From: Epiperipatus broadwayi
Taxonomy: Eukaryota > Onychophora > Udeonychophora > Euonychophora > Peripatidae
DNA: 64,000 nucleotides
Assembly: GCA_028023455.1 (NCBI GenBank)
Contig: JAQFVV010000027.1
Location: 8,121,845-8,185,844 of the forward strand
Direction of reading: 5' to 3'
Position numbers and translations under genes: made by a program. The notes beneath the pieces were generated by a model, which ran no database searches, was not told the DNA's origin, and saw nothing but the letters and a program-made list of their open reading frames with translations. Positions within the stretch are counted from its first letter, which is position 1; each line of letters starts with the position of its first letter. Positions 1-10,224 of the stretch are shown here, piece by piece.

Positions 1-244
1 CATTTGAAGAGCTTATAAAAAATAATACAAAATGTAAGTGATAAAGCCATGATAGAATTTGTGTTAGAAATAGCAAATGAAAGAGGTGTAAGATAACCAA
101 TAATTTTTTTTGTGAATAAAATGGCGTGATAATAATGAATGAACATAGGATTGAAAGTTTTTAACACACAGAATGATCCAATTAATAAGAATAGATTTAA
201 TTAGGAAGAATATCTGGAGCTATTTTGCATTTAAAGATCATTGT

Positions 245-395
245 TTAATATTGGAAAACTGAATCCTGCAGAATTTAGTGCATTGGTAAACAGACTTTGG
301 AATGTAAAATCTTCGGATCGATTCCAGTTCCGGCACCTCTGGCTCTCAAATTTCTTATGAACTCATGAGCAATAAAGCCATTTGATTTTTTTTGT
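245..395 (+). repeat. tRNA-derived SINE, copy 1
   Basis: A box-B-like GGATCGATTCC lies near 314-324, preceded by a tRNA-like stretch. The copy ends in a shared tail, GAGCAATAAAGCCATT followed by T-rich sequence. The same tail recurs near 48960, 49260 and 52140, so this is a dispersed family. The A box is not well preserved. The call rests on the B-box resemblance plus the shared tail. Confidence 0.5.
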
Positions 396-560
396 TGGAA
401 AATTGAGATTATTTTTTAAAATAATAATAAATAAGTAAAAAAGAAATATGCCATTGATTTTTAAAAAATCAAATTAGTATGCCAATTGATAAAGATAAAT
501 TCAAGTAAAAGATCGAAACTATGAAAAATCTAGAAAATCCTGCAGTAAAGATTATGCATT

Positions 561-726
561 ATGAAAGAAATAAGAGAAGAAAAAGCCTTCGGTTTAAACA
601 TTTCTATATTTTCTCCTCTTTTTTTCATATATTGTATTGTCTTATGAAAGAAATAAGAGAAGAAAAAGCCTTCGGTTTAAACATTTCTATATTTTCTCCT
701 CTTTTTTTCATATATTCTATTGTCTT
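561..726. repeat. 83-bp perfect-phase tandem duplication
   Basis: Two head-to-tail copies (561-643 and 644-726) differ at one base. An open frame runs across them, but the sequence resembles no known protein and is read as non-coding. The near identity indicates a recent duplication. Confidence 0.85.
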
Positions 727-1468
727 TGAATCGTTGCATTTTTTATACCAGCTACCTATGTATCAGTATTTGATAGAGGGTTGGTTGTCTTCTTATAAAA
801 CTTGCTCAAGTCTGAACCATCATTCAAAGTCTATTAATTGTTCCACAATGATCTTCAAGTTCTAGCTTAAATTCATTGGAATATTTGTGAAGTTTAAGAA
901 TTATCGGTTGTTAATATATCTTTGTATTAACCGTTTACCTTATATCATTAATGGATTATCATTTCCTGTGTTGAATAAGTTAAGCAAATTACTGTTTGAA
1001 ATATTTATTTCCTATTAGTGTAATCATAATCTAACTTTTCTGTACTTTTAATGCTTCCATATCCATTCCCACTTAGGATTTCTTTTCATAAAGCAATTCA
1101 TATTTGTCTAATATGAATTCGTTTTAAATGCAATATGAATTTCCTCCCCTTCTCACAACTTTCTTAAGTCTACATTCTCCTTTATTTTTATCTCTATAAC
1201 TATAGATAACCATTATACTTTTTATCTTTCAATTATTTTAAATGCTTTTATTTAACTTAGAAATTCTGTTCATTTGTTTGTTTATTTCGATCAAATCTTG
1301 TAGCTAATTTTTAACATACTTTTATCAAATTGATTTTCTTAAAATTGTGTGCACTTGTTAGATATCAATGATAAACAATGTTTTAAGGTTTTTTAATCAT
1401 TTGTTCAACCAAACAGTGTTGGCGGGCCTAATTTCTAATCATATTGATATTAGTTCAGTAAGTTTTCA
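727..1468. other. anonymous AT-rich spacer
   Basis: No gene or RNA was recognised. Short stretches near 840-1100 weakly resemble the RTE (for example around the EN-coding part: AATTCATTGGAATATTTGTGAAG at about 868 parallels RTE bases near 3500), so part of this may be a very old RTE relic. Confidence 0.4.
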
Positions 1469-1480
1469 GAGGTATGCAAT
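1469..1480. repeat. target-site duplication, left copy
   Basis: GAGGTATGCAAT here is identical to 4779-4790 on the other side of the RTE element. The 12-bp perfect duplication marks both ends of the insertion. Confidence 0.9.
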
Positions 1481-4400
1481 CATCATCATCATCATCAACC
1501 ATTATCAATCTACTGCAGGATGAAGGTCTCTCCAAGTTTAATCCATCTTCTCCGATCTTTAGCTTCTCTTCTCCACAACACCCCTGCACACTTTCTTATT
1601 TCATCCATCCATCTCACATGTGGTCTCTTTCTGGGTCTTTTACAATCTCTTGGAATCCAGTTTAAAATTTCAATTGTCCATCTATTATCATCTCTTCTAG
1701 CAATATTTCCAGCCCAACTCCATTTCAATCTTTTAATGTTTTCAATAAGATCAGTAACACCTGTTTGTTGTCTTACCCATACATTGTGTTTTCGATCTCT
1801 TCTTGTTACTCCCAACATACATCTCTCCATACTCCTTTGAGTGGTCTGAAGTCTCTGTATTGCTCTTCTATTAAGTGTCCAAGTCTCAGATCCATAAGTA
1901 AGAACTGGTAAAACACATTTGTTAAAAACCATCCTTTTCAAACACATAGGCATATTTCCTTTTAGTATCAAGTTATTTCTACCAAAAGCACTCCAACCAA
2001 GTTTAATTCTATGATTAATTTCCTCCATTATGTTTCCATCTGTATTAATAATCTGACCAAGGTATTTGTAACTGTTAACTTCTTCTAATTCTTCATAATC
2101 AATCTTTATTTTCATATTTTGAGCAAATCGATTAAACATTACTTTAGTCTTTTTAACATTTATCTTTAGTCCTACTTTTCTACTGTCATCTGCTAACTCC
2201 TGCAACATTTCCTGCAGCTCTGAAGCATTATTTGCAAAAACAACTACATCATCTGCGAAATCTAAATAACTTAAATACTCTCCATTTACTTTCACTCCTT
2301 TAGTTTCCCATTTTAATCCACAAAATACTTCTTGCAGCACTGCTGTAAAGAGTTTTGGAGATATGGAGTCACCTTGTCTTACACCTTTCTCAATGTTGAT
2401 TTTTCCAGTATCATTATGTAATCTAATTGTTGCTGTTGCATTTTTATAAATATTCTTTAAAATATGACAATATCCTGGATCTATACCTTGATGATCCAAT
2501 GCTTTAATCACTGAAGAAATGTGTATAGAATCGAATGCCTTTTCATAATCTACAAATCCAAAACATAATGACAACTCATATTCGTTTGTCCTTTCTATGA
2601 CTTCTCTCAATACCTGGATATGATCTATTGTACTAAAACCACTTTTAAATCCAGCTTGTTCTCTTGGTTGGTGGAAATCCAAAGTTCTCTGTAGACGAGT
2701 TGTAATTATCTTGGTAAAAATTTTATATAAAACTGATAAAAGGCTGATAGGTCTGTAATTTCTAATATCTTCTTTATCACCTTTTTTAAATATTAATATT
2801 ATTACTGCATTCTTCCAATCTTCCGGTACATCTTTATCATTTAGACATTTGGTATATAACTTTGCTAAAATTGTTTCTATTTCTTCACCTGCTTCTTTTA
2901 ATATATCAATTATAATTCCATCATTTCCTGGAGCCTTTCCTTTCTTCATACACTTAATTGCATGTCTCACTTCTTCATTTAAAATTCTGGGCAATTCGGA
3001 AGATGTAATAGATATAGGAGGTACTTGTTCTTTATTACTATATAATTCTTGATAAAAATCTTCTACCAATTTCATGATGTCATCTCTCTTTTTAATAATA
3101 ATTCCATCTTTTTTTCTTATTGCAGATATAAATTTCCTACCAATACCAAAATGTTGTTTAACATTTTTGAGACTTTTATTTTCTTCTACAGCTTTCCTTG
3201 CTATTTCACAGTTATACTTTCTTATATCATTTTCAACTCTTTTCCGTACCATTTTACAAAATTCGAGATATTCAATTCTTTTTAATACATCATTTTTGTA
3301 TATCTTCATATTCCTTCTTTTCTTCATAAATTCTCTAGTCTCAGTAGAAATTTTATTAGTCAATTGCTGCTTTTTTCTACCAGCTATGTTTGTTGCAGTT
3401 TTTAAAAGTGTATCAGTTATTTTCATAATAATTTCATTCAAATCTGTATCATGTTCAAAATCTCCTAACACTTGAAACCTATTTGTAAGTTCTAATTTAA
3501 ATTCATTAGAATGTTTCTGAAGATTAGGAACATCAACTGTAAATATTGTTTTTCTTAATAATTTTTGTCTCTCTAGTTTTACATTAACACGTAACTTACA
3601 CCTTACTAATCGATGATCACTTCCTGTGTTAAATTTATTAAGAACATTACAATCTTGAAATATGTATTTTCTGTTAGTCAAAATATAATCCAATTCTGCT
3701 GTACCTTCATTTGGATGCTTCCATGTCCATTTCCTTTTAACATTTTTCTCACAAAATGAATTCATAATATAAAGTTTTTCTTTTTCTGCAAACTCCACAA
3801 GTCTATGTCCTCTCTCATTTCTATTACCATGACCAAAATTACCTACAGCAATTTCATCTTTCATTTGTCTACCAATTCTAGCATTAAAATCTCCCATAAC
3901 AATTTTAAAATGTTGTTTATTCTGATCAAAAGCCTTTTGTACATCCATATAAAAATCTTCTACTACTTCATCACTATGAGAACTTGTTGGGGCATAAACC
4001 TGAATTATCTGCATTTGGTATCTGCTATTAAGTTGTATAACTAATCTTGCCACTCTGTCCAATACACCATCAATCTCCACAATATTGTTCTTCCACTTTT
4101 TATTTATAATGAATCCTACTCCACTTGTATTTCCAATATGTGTGCCTTTATAATAGAGTATATGTCCACTTTTTAAATCAATTGTTTCTTCTCCTTTTCT
4201 TCTAACTTCACAAAGTCCAATAATGTCCCATTTAATATAAGACAGTTCTTCTTCTAATTCTTGCAATCTTCCTTCACTTGAAAGTGATCTGCAGTTGTAA
4301 GTACCTAAATAAAAAGTCGTCATCAAATGGCAGCCTGGGTCCGCAATCAAGGGATTCTTAGCACCCTCCACCTTGGGCCACCAACCGCTGCCTTGGTTGG

Positions 4401-4778
4401 TGACTTTACAGCCTCCTAGGAATAAGGGCCATGCTTTATTTTTGTCTGTCATAATTGTATATATGTATTGGAAAAATATTTATCATTTACACAAACATTC
4501 ATTCTGCCTTATCAGGCACTGAGAAGAAAGACCATGGTGTTTCTTGATCTTAAACTCAGAGGTAAAAAGCCAATAAACTCACCACACTGGCTAATGCATG
4601 TTGGTGAGCAGCCCATCCATGTTCGTATACTATATGAATAATCACATAGTAATAACAGCTGCAACGACAAAAACGTATGGAGTGGACATTAAGAATTTGC
4701 CCTGCTCGGTTCCTTTAAGGCCTCCAAGAGGAATCAAAGGGTCTCCTTTCAGTTAATAGCAAACTCCTTTCTGCAGCC
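1481..4778 (-). mobile_element. full-length RTE-clade non-LTR retrotransposon
   Basis: About 3.3 kb, the usual RTE length. It is bounded by a perfect 12-bp target-site duplication. On the minus strand it has a 5' UTR of about 326 bp (4778-4453), one long ORF (4452-1510) and a 3' UTR of about 29 bp ending in a short ATG/GAT microsatellite (1481-1498). A very short 3' UTR with a simple-repeat tail is typical of RTE. The 5' UTR is shared with a decayed copy at 60.7-61.1 kb and with a stray fragment at 5790-6035, which supports the 5' boundary. The uninterrupted frame and perfect duplication point to a young insertion that may still be capable of movement. Confidence 0.92.
1510..4452 (-). CDS. 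RTE ORF2-type polyprotein: AP endonuclease plus reverse transcriptase (980 aa)
   Basis: The protein would nick target DNA and copy the element RNA at the nick (target-primed reverse transcription). N-terminal AP-like endonuclease: TYNCRSL at about 51-57, catalytic-type Glu in GLCEVR at about 79-84, VYAPT near 152, GDFNARIG at 187-194, SDH at 278-280. Reverse transcriptase: GKAPGNDG at 505-512, a KKGD..NYRPISLLSV region at about 556-574, FVDYEKAFDS at 633-642, GVRQGDSISP at 690-699, catalytic FADD at 732-735, KYLG at 797-800. The C-terminal region (about 850-980) has the YGSETWTLN and RRWIKLGE-type motifs common in this clade. There are no stops or frameshifts. The first Met gives about 45 residues before the endonuclease; a later Met at residue 44 is an alternative start. 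Confidence 0.93.
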   Translation of the reverse strand: MTDKNKAWPLFLGGCKVTNQGSGWWPKVEGAKNPLIADPGCHLMTTFYLGTYNCRSLSSEGRLQELEEELSYIKWDIIGLCEVRRKGEETIDLKSGHILYYKGTHIGNTSGVGFIINKKWKNNIVEIDGVLDRVARLVIQLNSRYQMQIIQVYAPTSSHSDEVVEDFYMDVQKAFDQNKQHFKIVMGDFNARIGRQMKDEIAVGNFGHGNRNERGHRLVEFAEKEKLYIMNSFCEKNVKRKWTWKHPNEGTAELDYILTNRKYIFQDCNVLNKFNTGSDHRLVRCKLRVNVKLERQKLLRKTIFTVDVPNLQKHSNEFKLELTNRFQVLGDFEHDTDLNEIIMKITDTLLKTATNIAGRKKQQLTNKISTETREFMKKRRNMKIYKNDVLKRIEYLEFCKMVRKRVENDIRKYNCEIARKAVEENKSLKNVKQHFGIGRKFISAIRKKDGIIIKKRDDIMKLVEDFYQELYSNKEQVPPISITSSELPRILNEEVRHAIKCMKKGKAPGNDGIIIDILKEAGEEIETILAKLYTKCLNDKDVPEDWKNAVIILIFKKGDKEDIRNYRPISLLSVLYKIFTKIITTRLQRTLDFHQPREQAGFKSGFSTIDHIQVLREVIERTNEYELSLCFGFVDYEKAFDSIHISSVIKALDHQGIDPGYCHILKNIYKNATATIRLHNDTGKINIEKGVRQGDSISPKLFTAVLQEVFCGLKWETKGVKVNGEYLSYLDFADDVVVFANNASELQEMLQELADDSRKVGLKINVKKTKVMFNRFAQNMKIKIDYEELEEVNSYKYLGQIINTDGNIMEEINHRIKLGWSAFGRNNLILKGNMPMCLKRMVFNKCVLPVLTYGSETWTLNRRAIQRLQTTQRSMERCMLGVTRRDRKHNVWVRQQTGVTDLIENIKRLKWSWAGNIARRDDNRWTIEILNWIPRDCKRPRKRPHVRWMDEIRKCAGVLWRREAKDRRRWIKLGETFILQ

Positions 4779-4790
4779 GAGGTATGCAAT
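4779..4790. repeat. target-site duplication, right copy
   Basis: GAGGTATGCAAT, identical to 1469-1480. It defines the 5' end of the RTE insertion. Confidence 0.9.
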
Positions 4791-5004
4791 AGATGGTGGT
4801 ATTTTTTTTTAAAATACACTTTCATTGAAATTTCATGACTAATTCATTAAAAAGATCTTACAATTAATTAAAATAGAAAGAAAACGCAATGGATGAAATC
4901 TTAATCTCTATTGATTGTTTAACTTGCCTTTTTTAAAATGCTTTTATAAATGTATGCAAATTTCATCTCAAATACTGGAAATTCAGCTACATTATTTAAA
5001 TTTC

Positions 5005-5255
5005 CAGTTCTAAATTTGAATATGGATAATTACAAAAAGTCAGTTACAAAATATACAAATATTAAAAAATAATATATGTAAAAAATATTTTATAAAAAAA
5101 AAAAACGCTTAGTTTTTGGTTTTTAGTTGCATTATTCATCAACTTAAATAAAAGCTGTTTTTATAAAATATTTTTTATATATATTATTTTTTTACTTTTT
5201 AGTTATCAGATATTTTACAACAGATTTTTGTAACCATTCGTATTCAAATTTACAA
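5005..5255. repeat. AT-rich fold-back (inverted repeat)
   Basis: The sequence at about 5008-5100 matches the reverse complement of about 5157-5255 with scattered differences, separated by about 57 bp. No transposase or defined target duplication was seen. It could be a MITE-like element or a fold-back of another family. Confidence 0.6.
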
Positions 5256-5789
5256 AAAAAAATGTAAACAATATCGCCTTATTTCAAAATGAAATTCATG
5301 TGCATTTAAAACTGTTTACAATTTTTTTTTTTTTTGGTTTATAAAATCAGCCATTTTTTTAAAAAAGCAAGTTTTAGTTAAAGAATCCAAGAGAAATTAA
5401 ATTTCATCCTTCATTGGGTTTTCTTTCGACTTTAACTAAGTGTAATTCAATAAAAGTATATTTTTAGAAAAAGTGTACTGCCATCTTGTATGCATCACTG
5501 AAAACTTACTAAACTAATATAATGGCTTTTGAAATCCTGCCTTTCCAAAACTGTTAATCTGGGACCATCCTGAAATATTTCATCATCATATTACATTGCC
5601 ATCAATTATTAGCAAGTATATAAAATTTTGAAGGAATTCCGTTCAATATAAATGTTAAAAAATCAGTTATAAGATTTAACCCAGACAAATAAGCAGACTT
5701 TCTAAGTTAAATAAAAGAATCGGCATCATCACACTTACATACGACCTTCAAGACAGCTCAAATTGTTCTAATAATAACTACTAGGCATT
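5256..5789. other. anonymous AT-rich sequence
   Basis: No gene, RNA or recognised repeat was seen. Confidence 0.4.
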
Positions 5790-6035
5790 TAAGAAATCCG
5801 GCTGCGGGGTTTCTTGATCTTACATTCAGAAGCAAAAGCCAGTCAATTTACCACATTGGCTGATACATATTGGTGAGTGGTCTATCTATATTTGTTTACT
5901 ATGTTAATAATCCATGACAGTATCAACTGCAACAACAGCAATGTATGGATTGGCAATTAGTTATTCACCCTGCTCAGTTTTCTAATATTTTCAAAAGGAT
6001 CATCTCTTTATCAGTTAATGGCCAAACTTGTGGTC
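5790..6035 (-). repeat. solitary RTE 5' UTR fragment
   Basis: This stretch aligns collinearly with 4530-4770 of the full-length RTE (shared GTTTCTTGATCTTA, ACCACA.TGGCT, TTGGTGAG, CCCTGCTC, CAGTTAAT blocks). No RTE coding sequence adjoins it. It is diverged by eye far more than a recent duplication would be. Confidence 0.75.
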
Positions 6036-6154
6036 ACATGAATATCTTGCAAATTCTGTGATAGGTTGATTAGTTAATATTTTCCAAAAGTAAATAACTC
6101 TATCTTACTCTAGTACTATCTATTGGGAGCTTGAATAATCATTGGACACCATAT

Positions 6155-6300
6155 AAAACAATCCAATAAAATGCCCAGACTAGTTTCTGGCTTTTACCTT
6201 CATCAGTTTCTACTTTTCTGTTGATCAGGACAAAAGTCATAAACCAGTCTGGAGATAGGAATTTTGTAGTATATATCATTAGTATCCATTGACCTTTCAA
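6155..6300 (-). repeat. T-family fragment with hammerhead core
   Basis: On the minus strand, CTGATGA (6206-6200) is followed by a three-base stem GGT/GCC around an AAAA loop, GAAA (6187-6184), then CTAGTC. Stem I pairing is not preserved on the 5' side. A second partial half-motif lies at 6230-6260 on the plus strand, giving an inverted arrangement. Confidence 0.55.
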
Positions 6301-7080
6301 GTTATAGAGGTGGCTCTACAGAAGGGTGAAAATGATTGTTGAAAATGAATGAGAAACTATATGATGTCCTTTATATTAATTAATATCTTTCAGTATGAAA
6401 GAAGTTGCTGGTGAAATCAAATCTTTTAATCCTTCTCTTTGATTTAAGCTTTTAGTTCACTCTTTATATATATATATTTTAAAAAGTATGAATGGTAGAT
6501 CTTTATCATTTAATATAGATAGATAATGAAACACCATAGTTTAATTGATGTGTCAATGACACAAACCAGTTAATGAAGATAGATTAATAATTTTTATTAG
6601 TCATTCATTAGACTAGAGATTATCCACTTAATGGATAATATTTCTGTAATCTAATGTTCACTACACCACTCTCCCACAAGGTAGGGGCAACTTGTGGAGA
6701 GATGTATTCATAAACATTATCAAAAATGTGAAAATGATGTGTGATCCCCAAGATGCACATTTCATAATGAACCAGCTCTCATTGGTTGTCCCAGATCACT
6801 ATCTCTTACATATTTTTATCATTGTTTAGTATTGTATAGATAGCCAGTTACTACAGCTTAATATATCACTCACCCACGCTAAGGACTGATTTGTATTCAC
6901 TTTTTAACATTTTTGTGAATGGATGTAATCATAAACATGTAGCCAAAGACGTGAAAAAATGTATGATCCCAAAGATGTACATTTCTTGATGAACCAGCTC
7001 TCATCAGTTGGTCTAGATCACAATCTCTTACATATATCTTTATCATTGTTCAGTATATAGAGAGAGCTATTTGCTACAGT

Positions 7081-7163
7081 TTAATTGATGTGTCAAACTT
7101 ACTGCCCTCACAACTTTGACACAAACCACTTATGAGGGCAGTATGTTTGACACATCAATTAAA
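7081..7163. repeat. central palindrome of the R composite
   Basis: Arms of about 30 bp (7081-7110 and 7132-7163) contain TTGATGTGTCAAAC and GTTTGACACATCAA around a spacer of about 20 bp. The pairing continues outward as the longer inversion of the R units. Confidence 0.8.
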
Positions 7164-7214
7164 CTGCAGTAATTGGCTCTCTCTATGTACTGAACAATGA
7201 TTTGTGTAGGAGAT

Positions 7215-7278
7215 TGTGGTCTGGGCCAACTGATGAGTGCTGTTTCAGCACGAAACATCTTTTTCACATGTCTTTAAT
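7215..7278 (+). ncRNA. hammerhead-ribozyme-like core, R family
   Basis: CTGATGA at 7230-7236, a perfect 6-bp stem II GTGCTG/CAGCAC (7237-7242 with 7246-7251), then GAAA at 7252-7255. A GTC lies at 7270-7272 after a possible CAT/ATG stem III. Stem I is weak in this copy. In the 8370 copy a distal stem between GTGATC and GATCAT can be drawn. The core plus stem II is convincing, but full self-cleavage competence is not shown. Confidence 0.55.
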
Positions 7279-7393
7279 CGTATGCGCCCTTCCATAAGTA
7301 AAAGCAGATAGAAAACTATCCTTGCCTTGCGTGAGAGTGGATTTTTCACTAAATGGCTAATCTCTAGTCTAATGAACGACTAATAAAAATTTA

Positions 7394-8054
7394 TTAATAA
7401 AGTTTGTGAACATTTTTAAAATAATTATTAATAAAGGTTGTGAAAAAATGTTTAAAATGAAAATATTATTTTTTGACAGCTGTTAATAGATGGATAGAAG
7501 AGAGATTAAAGAGAAGGTGTAAAATCCATTCTTTTTAACATTTCATTTTTTTGACTACGAACTAAATTATTGATTCATTATTTTTTTTGCTCTTTCTTGG
7601 ATGTAATTATGAATTATTTTTAGAATGATGAGGGGGTGGGGGAGCTTTTTAAAATGTCACACCTTTTTAAAAGATGACAATTATACTTGATCGTGTTCGT
7701 TTTAGTTGCTCCTCCTTCTAAATAACATTAACGCTTCCGTTTAAAATAATTTTCGGCTTAATTATTGACCTTGACGGCGAGGGGGAGTGTATCAACTTTA
7801 AAATGCAAGATATCAGATAACACATAGCAGCTAGACTCGCGATAACTTAATTAATTTGTACTCCCCTCTTTATATATGAAAACAAGTTATGTGAGAATTA
7901 AATAATTAAGTTCTAGTTAATTAAAATAATCCTGATTTACTGGTTTTTATTCCTAAGGATATTCGATTTTTACTGAAGCTTATTTTGGAAAAATAAAAAT
8001 TAACATGCTGGTTATTATAAATACGTTCTTTGCAAAGATGTTTTCCAAATATTA
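7394..8054. other. anonymous spacer
   Basis: Mixed AT-rich sequence. No gene or repeat was recognised. Confidence 0.4.
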
Positions 8055-8540
8055 ATCATTCATTAGACTAGAGATTTGCCCACCTAATGAATAATAATAT
8101 TTCTGCAGTAATAATTTTCACTACATCACTCACTCAAGTTAGGGGCTGGTTTCTTTACGCTTTTAACGCTTTGTGGAGGGGTGTAATTATAAATATATGA
8201 ACAAAGACGTGAAAAAATGCACCCCCAAGATCCACATTTCGTGCTAAACCAGCACTTATCATTTGGCACAGATCACAATCTTTTACATATATCTTTATCA
8301 TTGTACAGTATATATAGAATCGGTTATATATCATGAGAAAGATATGTATGAGATTGTGATCTGGGCCGACTGATGAGTGCTGGTTCAGTACGAAATGTGC
8401 ATCTTGTGATCGTTCTTTTTTTTTTTTACGTCTTTGATCATATGTTTACAATTACATCCCTCCACATGGTGTTAAAAGTGGATAGAAACCAGTGCCTACC
8501 TTGTATGAGATTGGTGTAGTGAAAATTTCATGACAGAAAT
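8055..8540. repeat. R-family inverted pair
   Basis: The left half (8055-8330) matches the minus-oriented R unit and the right half (8335-8540) is its inverted partner. The left end has CATTAGACTAGAGATT as in the 6604 copy. Each half keeps the position of the hammerhead-like core. The left one is mutated (ATGATAA in place of CTGATGA). Confidence 0.75.
8355..8455 (+). ncRNA. hammerhead-ribozyme-like core, R family
   Basis: CTGATGA 8370-8376, stem II GTGCT/AGTAC with one G-U pair, GAAA 8392-8395. A TGTG...ACGTC segment could form stem III and a cleavage site. GTGATC upstream of the core can pair with GATCAT downstream as a distal stem I. The fold is plausible but has a long stem III. Confidence 0.5.
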
Positions 8541-8654
8541 ATTATTTTCTAAATGTCTTTTATCACTTTTCCCTAAAATTTAATGAACTTTTTTTTCTAT
8601 TAATGTACTGTAAGTTTAAAAGGGGGAGAAGGTTAATTAAGATATGCCTTGCAC

Positions 8655-8760
8655 CTTTAGAGCAAAGTAGGATGCGGCTTGAGAGTTAGAGATCTTTCGA
8701 TTGCAGCTCCATTCTGTCACAGTATTCACGAGCAACAGACATTTGTTTATCTATGTGACT
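8655..8760 (+). repeat. possible tRNA-derived SINE fragment
   Basis: It has a tRNA-like stretch with GATCTTTCGATTGCAGCTCC as a possible B-box region, followed by a CACGAGCAACAGA tail reminiscent of the SINE tail at 370. Weak resemblance. Confidence 0.3.
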
Positions 8761-9139
8761 AAAAATTGCTTATATATTGTTTTAATTAGATTTAATAACG
8801 AAAGTTTTGTCTTTTAGTTATATATATATATACACTACTGTCTTTTCTTGCATTTAGACTGACCATCTGATCAGGATTCTGTGCTTTTTCATAGTTTCAT
8901 CTGGTTCCAACTTTTGTAATAATTTATTTGGTTTGCCATTTCTCCAATCTTATTAGTCCCCTCCCCCCTTAGTCACCCAATCATTGTTACTGCTTTTTTT
9001 TTTCTTTTTATACTTTCCTGTCCTAAGTTTACTCTTACTAGCAGTGATAAAGTATCTCTATCTTATTCTTCTATCAGAGTCATGATCTTCATTTTATACC
9101 AGAGTCGTCTATTATAAGCTTGGGTAATTATTGACTACT

Positions 9140-9490
9140 GGATTATATAGTGCTATAAAATTATCAGACTGACCCACAATGAATAATATTGCTGTAGTGT
9201 ACAAGATAAGGACTGTTTTCTTTTTGTTTTCAACACCTTGTGGGGAGGGGGGACCATAAATATGTGACCCAAGATCTGTGGTTTCTAAGATACATATTTC
9301 ATGTTGAACCAGCACTCATCAGTTGGCCCAGAACACAATCTCTTACACATATTTTTTTATTGTTCAATATATAGAGAGGTAGCAAATTATTATAGTTTAG
9401 TTGATAAGTGTACTGCCCTCACAACTTACACTACATAAATATTATTCATTATTGGGTAATCTCTAGTCTCATGAATGTCTAATAATAATT
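9140..9490. repeat. R-family copy
   Basis: On the minus strand, CTGATGA (9322-9316), a partly mismatched stem II and GAAA (9300-9297). The right end has GGTAATCTCTAGTCTCATGA, the inverted R terminus. Confidence 0.7.
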
Positions 9491-9499
9491 GTTAATACC

Positions 9500-9735
9500 A
9501 GACTGACCAGTTTATACAGTGGCAAACTCTCCATACAGTAGTACCACCCAATACAAGCCTTAGTAATCAATGGATGCAAGTAGGTCTGTGTATAAATGAT
9601 TAGGCAGTAGATAGGGATTTTATGCACACATCTTTTTGCATTTATTGATTACTAAGGCTGCTACTATATTAACAGCTTGTGTCAGCATGGGAAATGGTGA
9701 TCATATGATGTAGTGTTTTTATATCAATCCTGCCC
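9500..9735. repeat. T-family fold-back copy
   Basis: The left part (about 9515-9590) is inverted relative to the right part (about 9610-9690). Diagnostic blocks include GTAATCAATGGATGC, GGGATTTTATGCACA and GATTACTAAGGC. It is older than the 42.7-kb copy. Confidence 0.7.
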
Positions 9736-9739
9736 ATAG

Positions 9740-10140
9740 GAGAATGGTGGTGATGGTTTTTAAGAAATCAAAGATCTCAAAATGTGTAGGTACTGAACTG
9801 GATTCATATCTATATGACTATAAATGAATGAGCTCAGATTGAAAACATTGTTGTGTTTTCATCTTGAGCTCGTAACTTTATAGTTAACTAAATAGGTAAA
9901 AGGTTGCTGCTGGAGGGGTGCATTAGATACTAAGATCTAGGTTCAGTGCTCTCACATACTAAGCTCCTCACTGATGAAAGCTACGAGCTAGAAACTAATC
10001 TGGGGATATTGGATGAGTATTTTAGATACGGATTTTATGCATAAACCTTTTCATGTCATTGATTACTAAAACTTGCACTGGGTGGCACTACTGTATTAAC
10101 AGCTTCTGTATGCATAGAAAATTGTGATTATGTTATGATT
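9740..10140 (+). repeat. T-family element body and right end
   Basis: Collinear with 42934-43330: body with TGGATTCATATCTATATGAC, the hammerhead block, GGATTTTATGCA and the right end GCACTGGGTGGCACTACTG. It encodes no protein. Confidence 0.75.
9955..10015 (+). ncRNA. hammerhead ribozyme, T family (stem II covariant copy)
   Basis: CTGATGA at 9971-9977, stem II AGC/GCT (9979-9981 with 9987-9989) where the 43.1-kb copy has GGC/GCC, GAAA at 9991-9994, CTAATC, then TGGGGATATTGGAT. The G-C to A-U exchange preserves pairing. CTAA in place of CTAG weakens stem III. Confidence 0.65.
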
Positions 10141-10224
10141 GGTCAGTTTCTCACTTAGCCTTTATCAGTGAAAATTCCTGGAACTGATACATTATGCATC
10201 TAAAAGCTATCTTTTACTTATATT

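Larger units (their letters stand above)
6604..7393. repeat. R-family composite: tandem dimer plus inverted copy
   Basis: On the minus strand two related units of about 225 bp lie head to tail (hammerhead-like positions near 6990 and 6765). They are followed by an inverted copy on the plus strand (about 7130-7390). The outer ends match each other as inverted repeats (CATTAGACTAGAGATTA and its complement). Copies of the family occur at 8055-8540 and 9140-9490, with relatives near 31.2 and 33.0 kb. It encodes no protein. Confidence 0.75.

Noticed and set aside
1474-4044. Plus-strand open frames across 1474-4044
   Set aside because: They are antisense to the RTE polyprotein and show no motif of their own.
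6604-9490. CRISPR-like array
   Set aside because: The repeats are long, diverged and inverted, with no regular short spacers.
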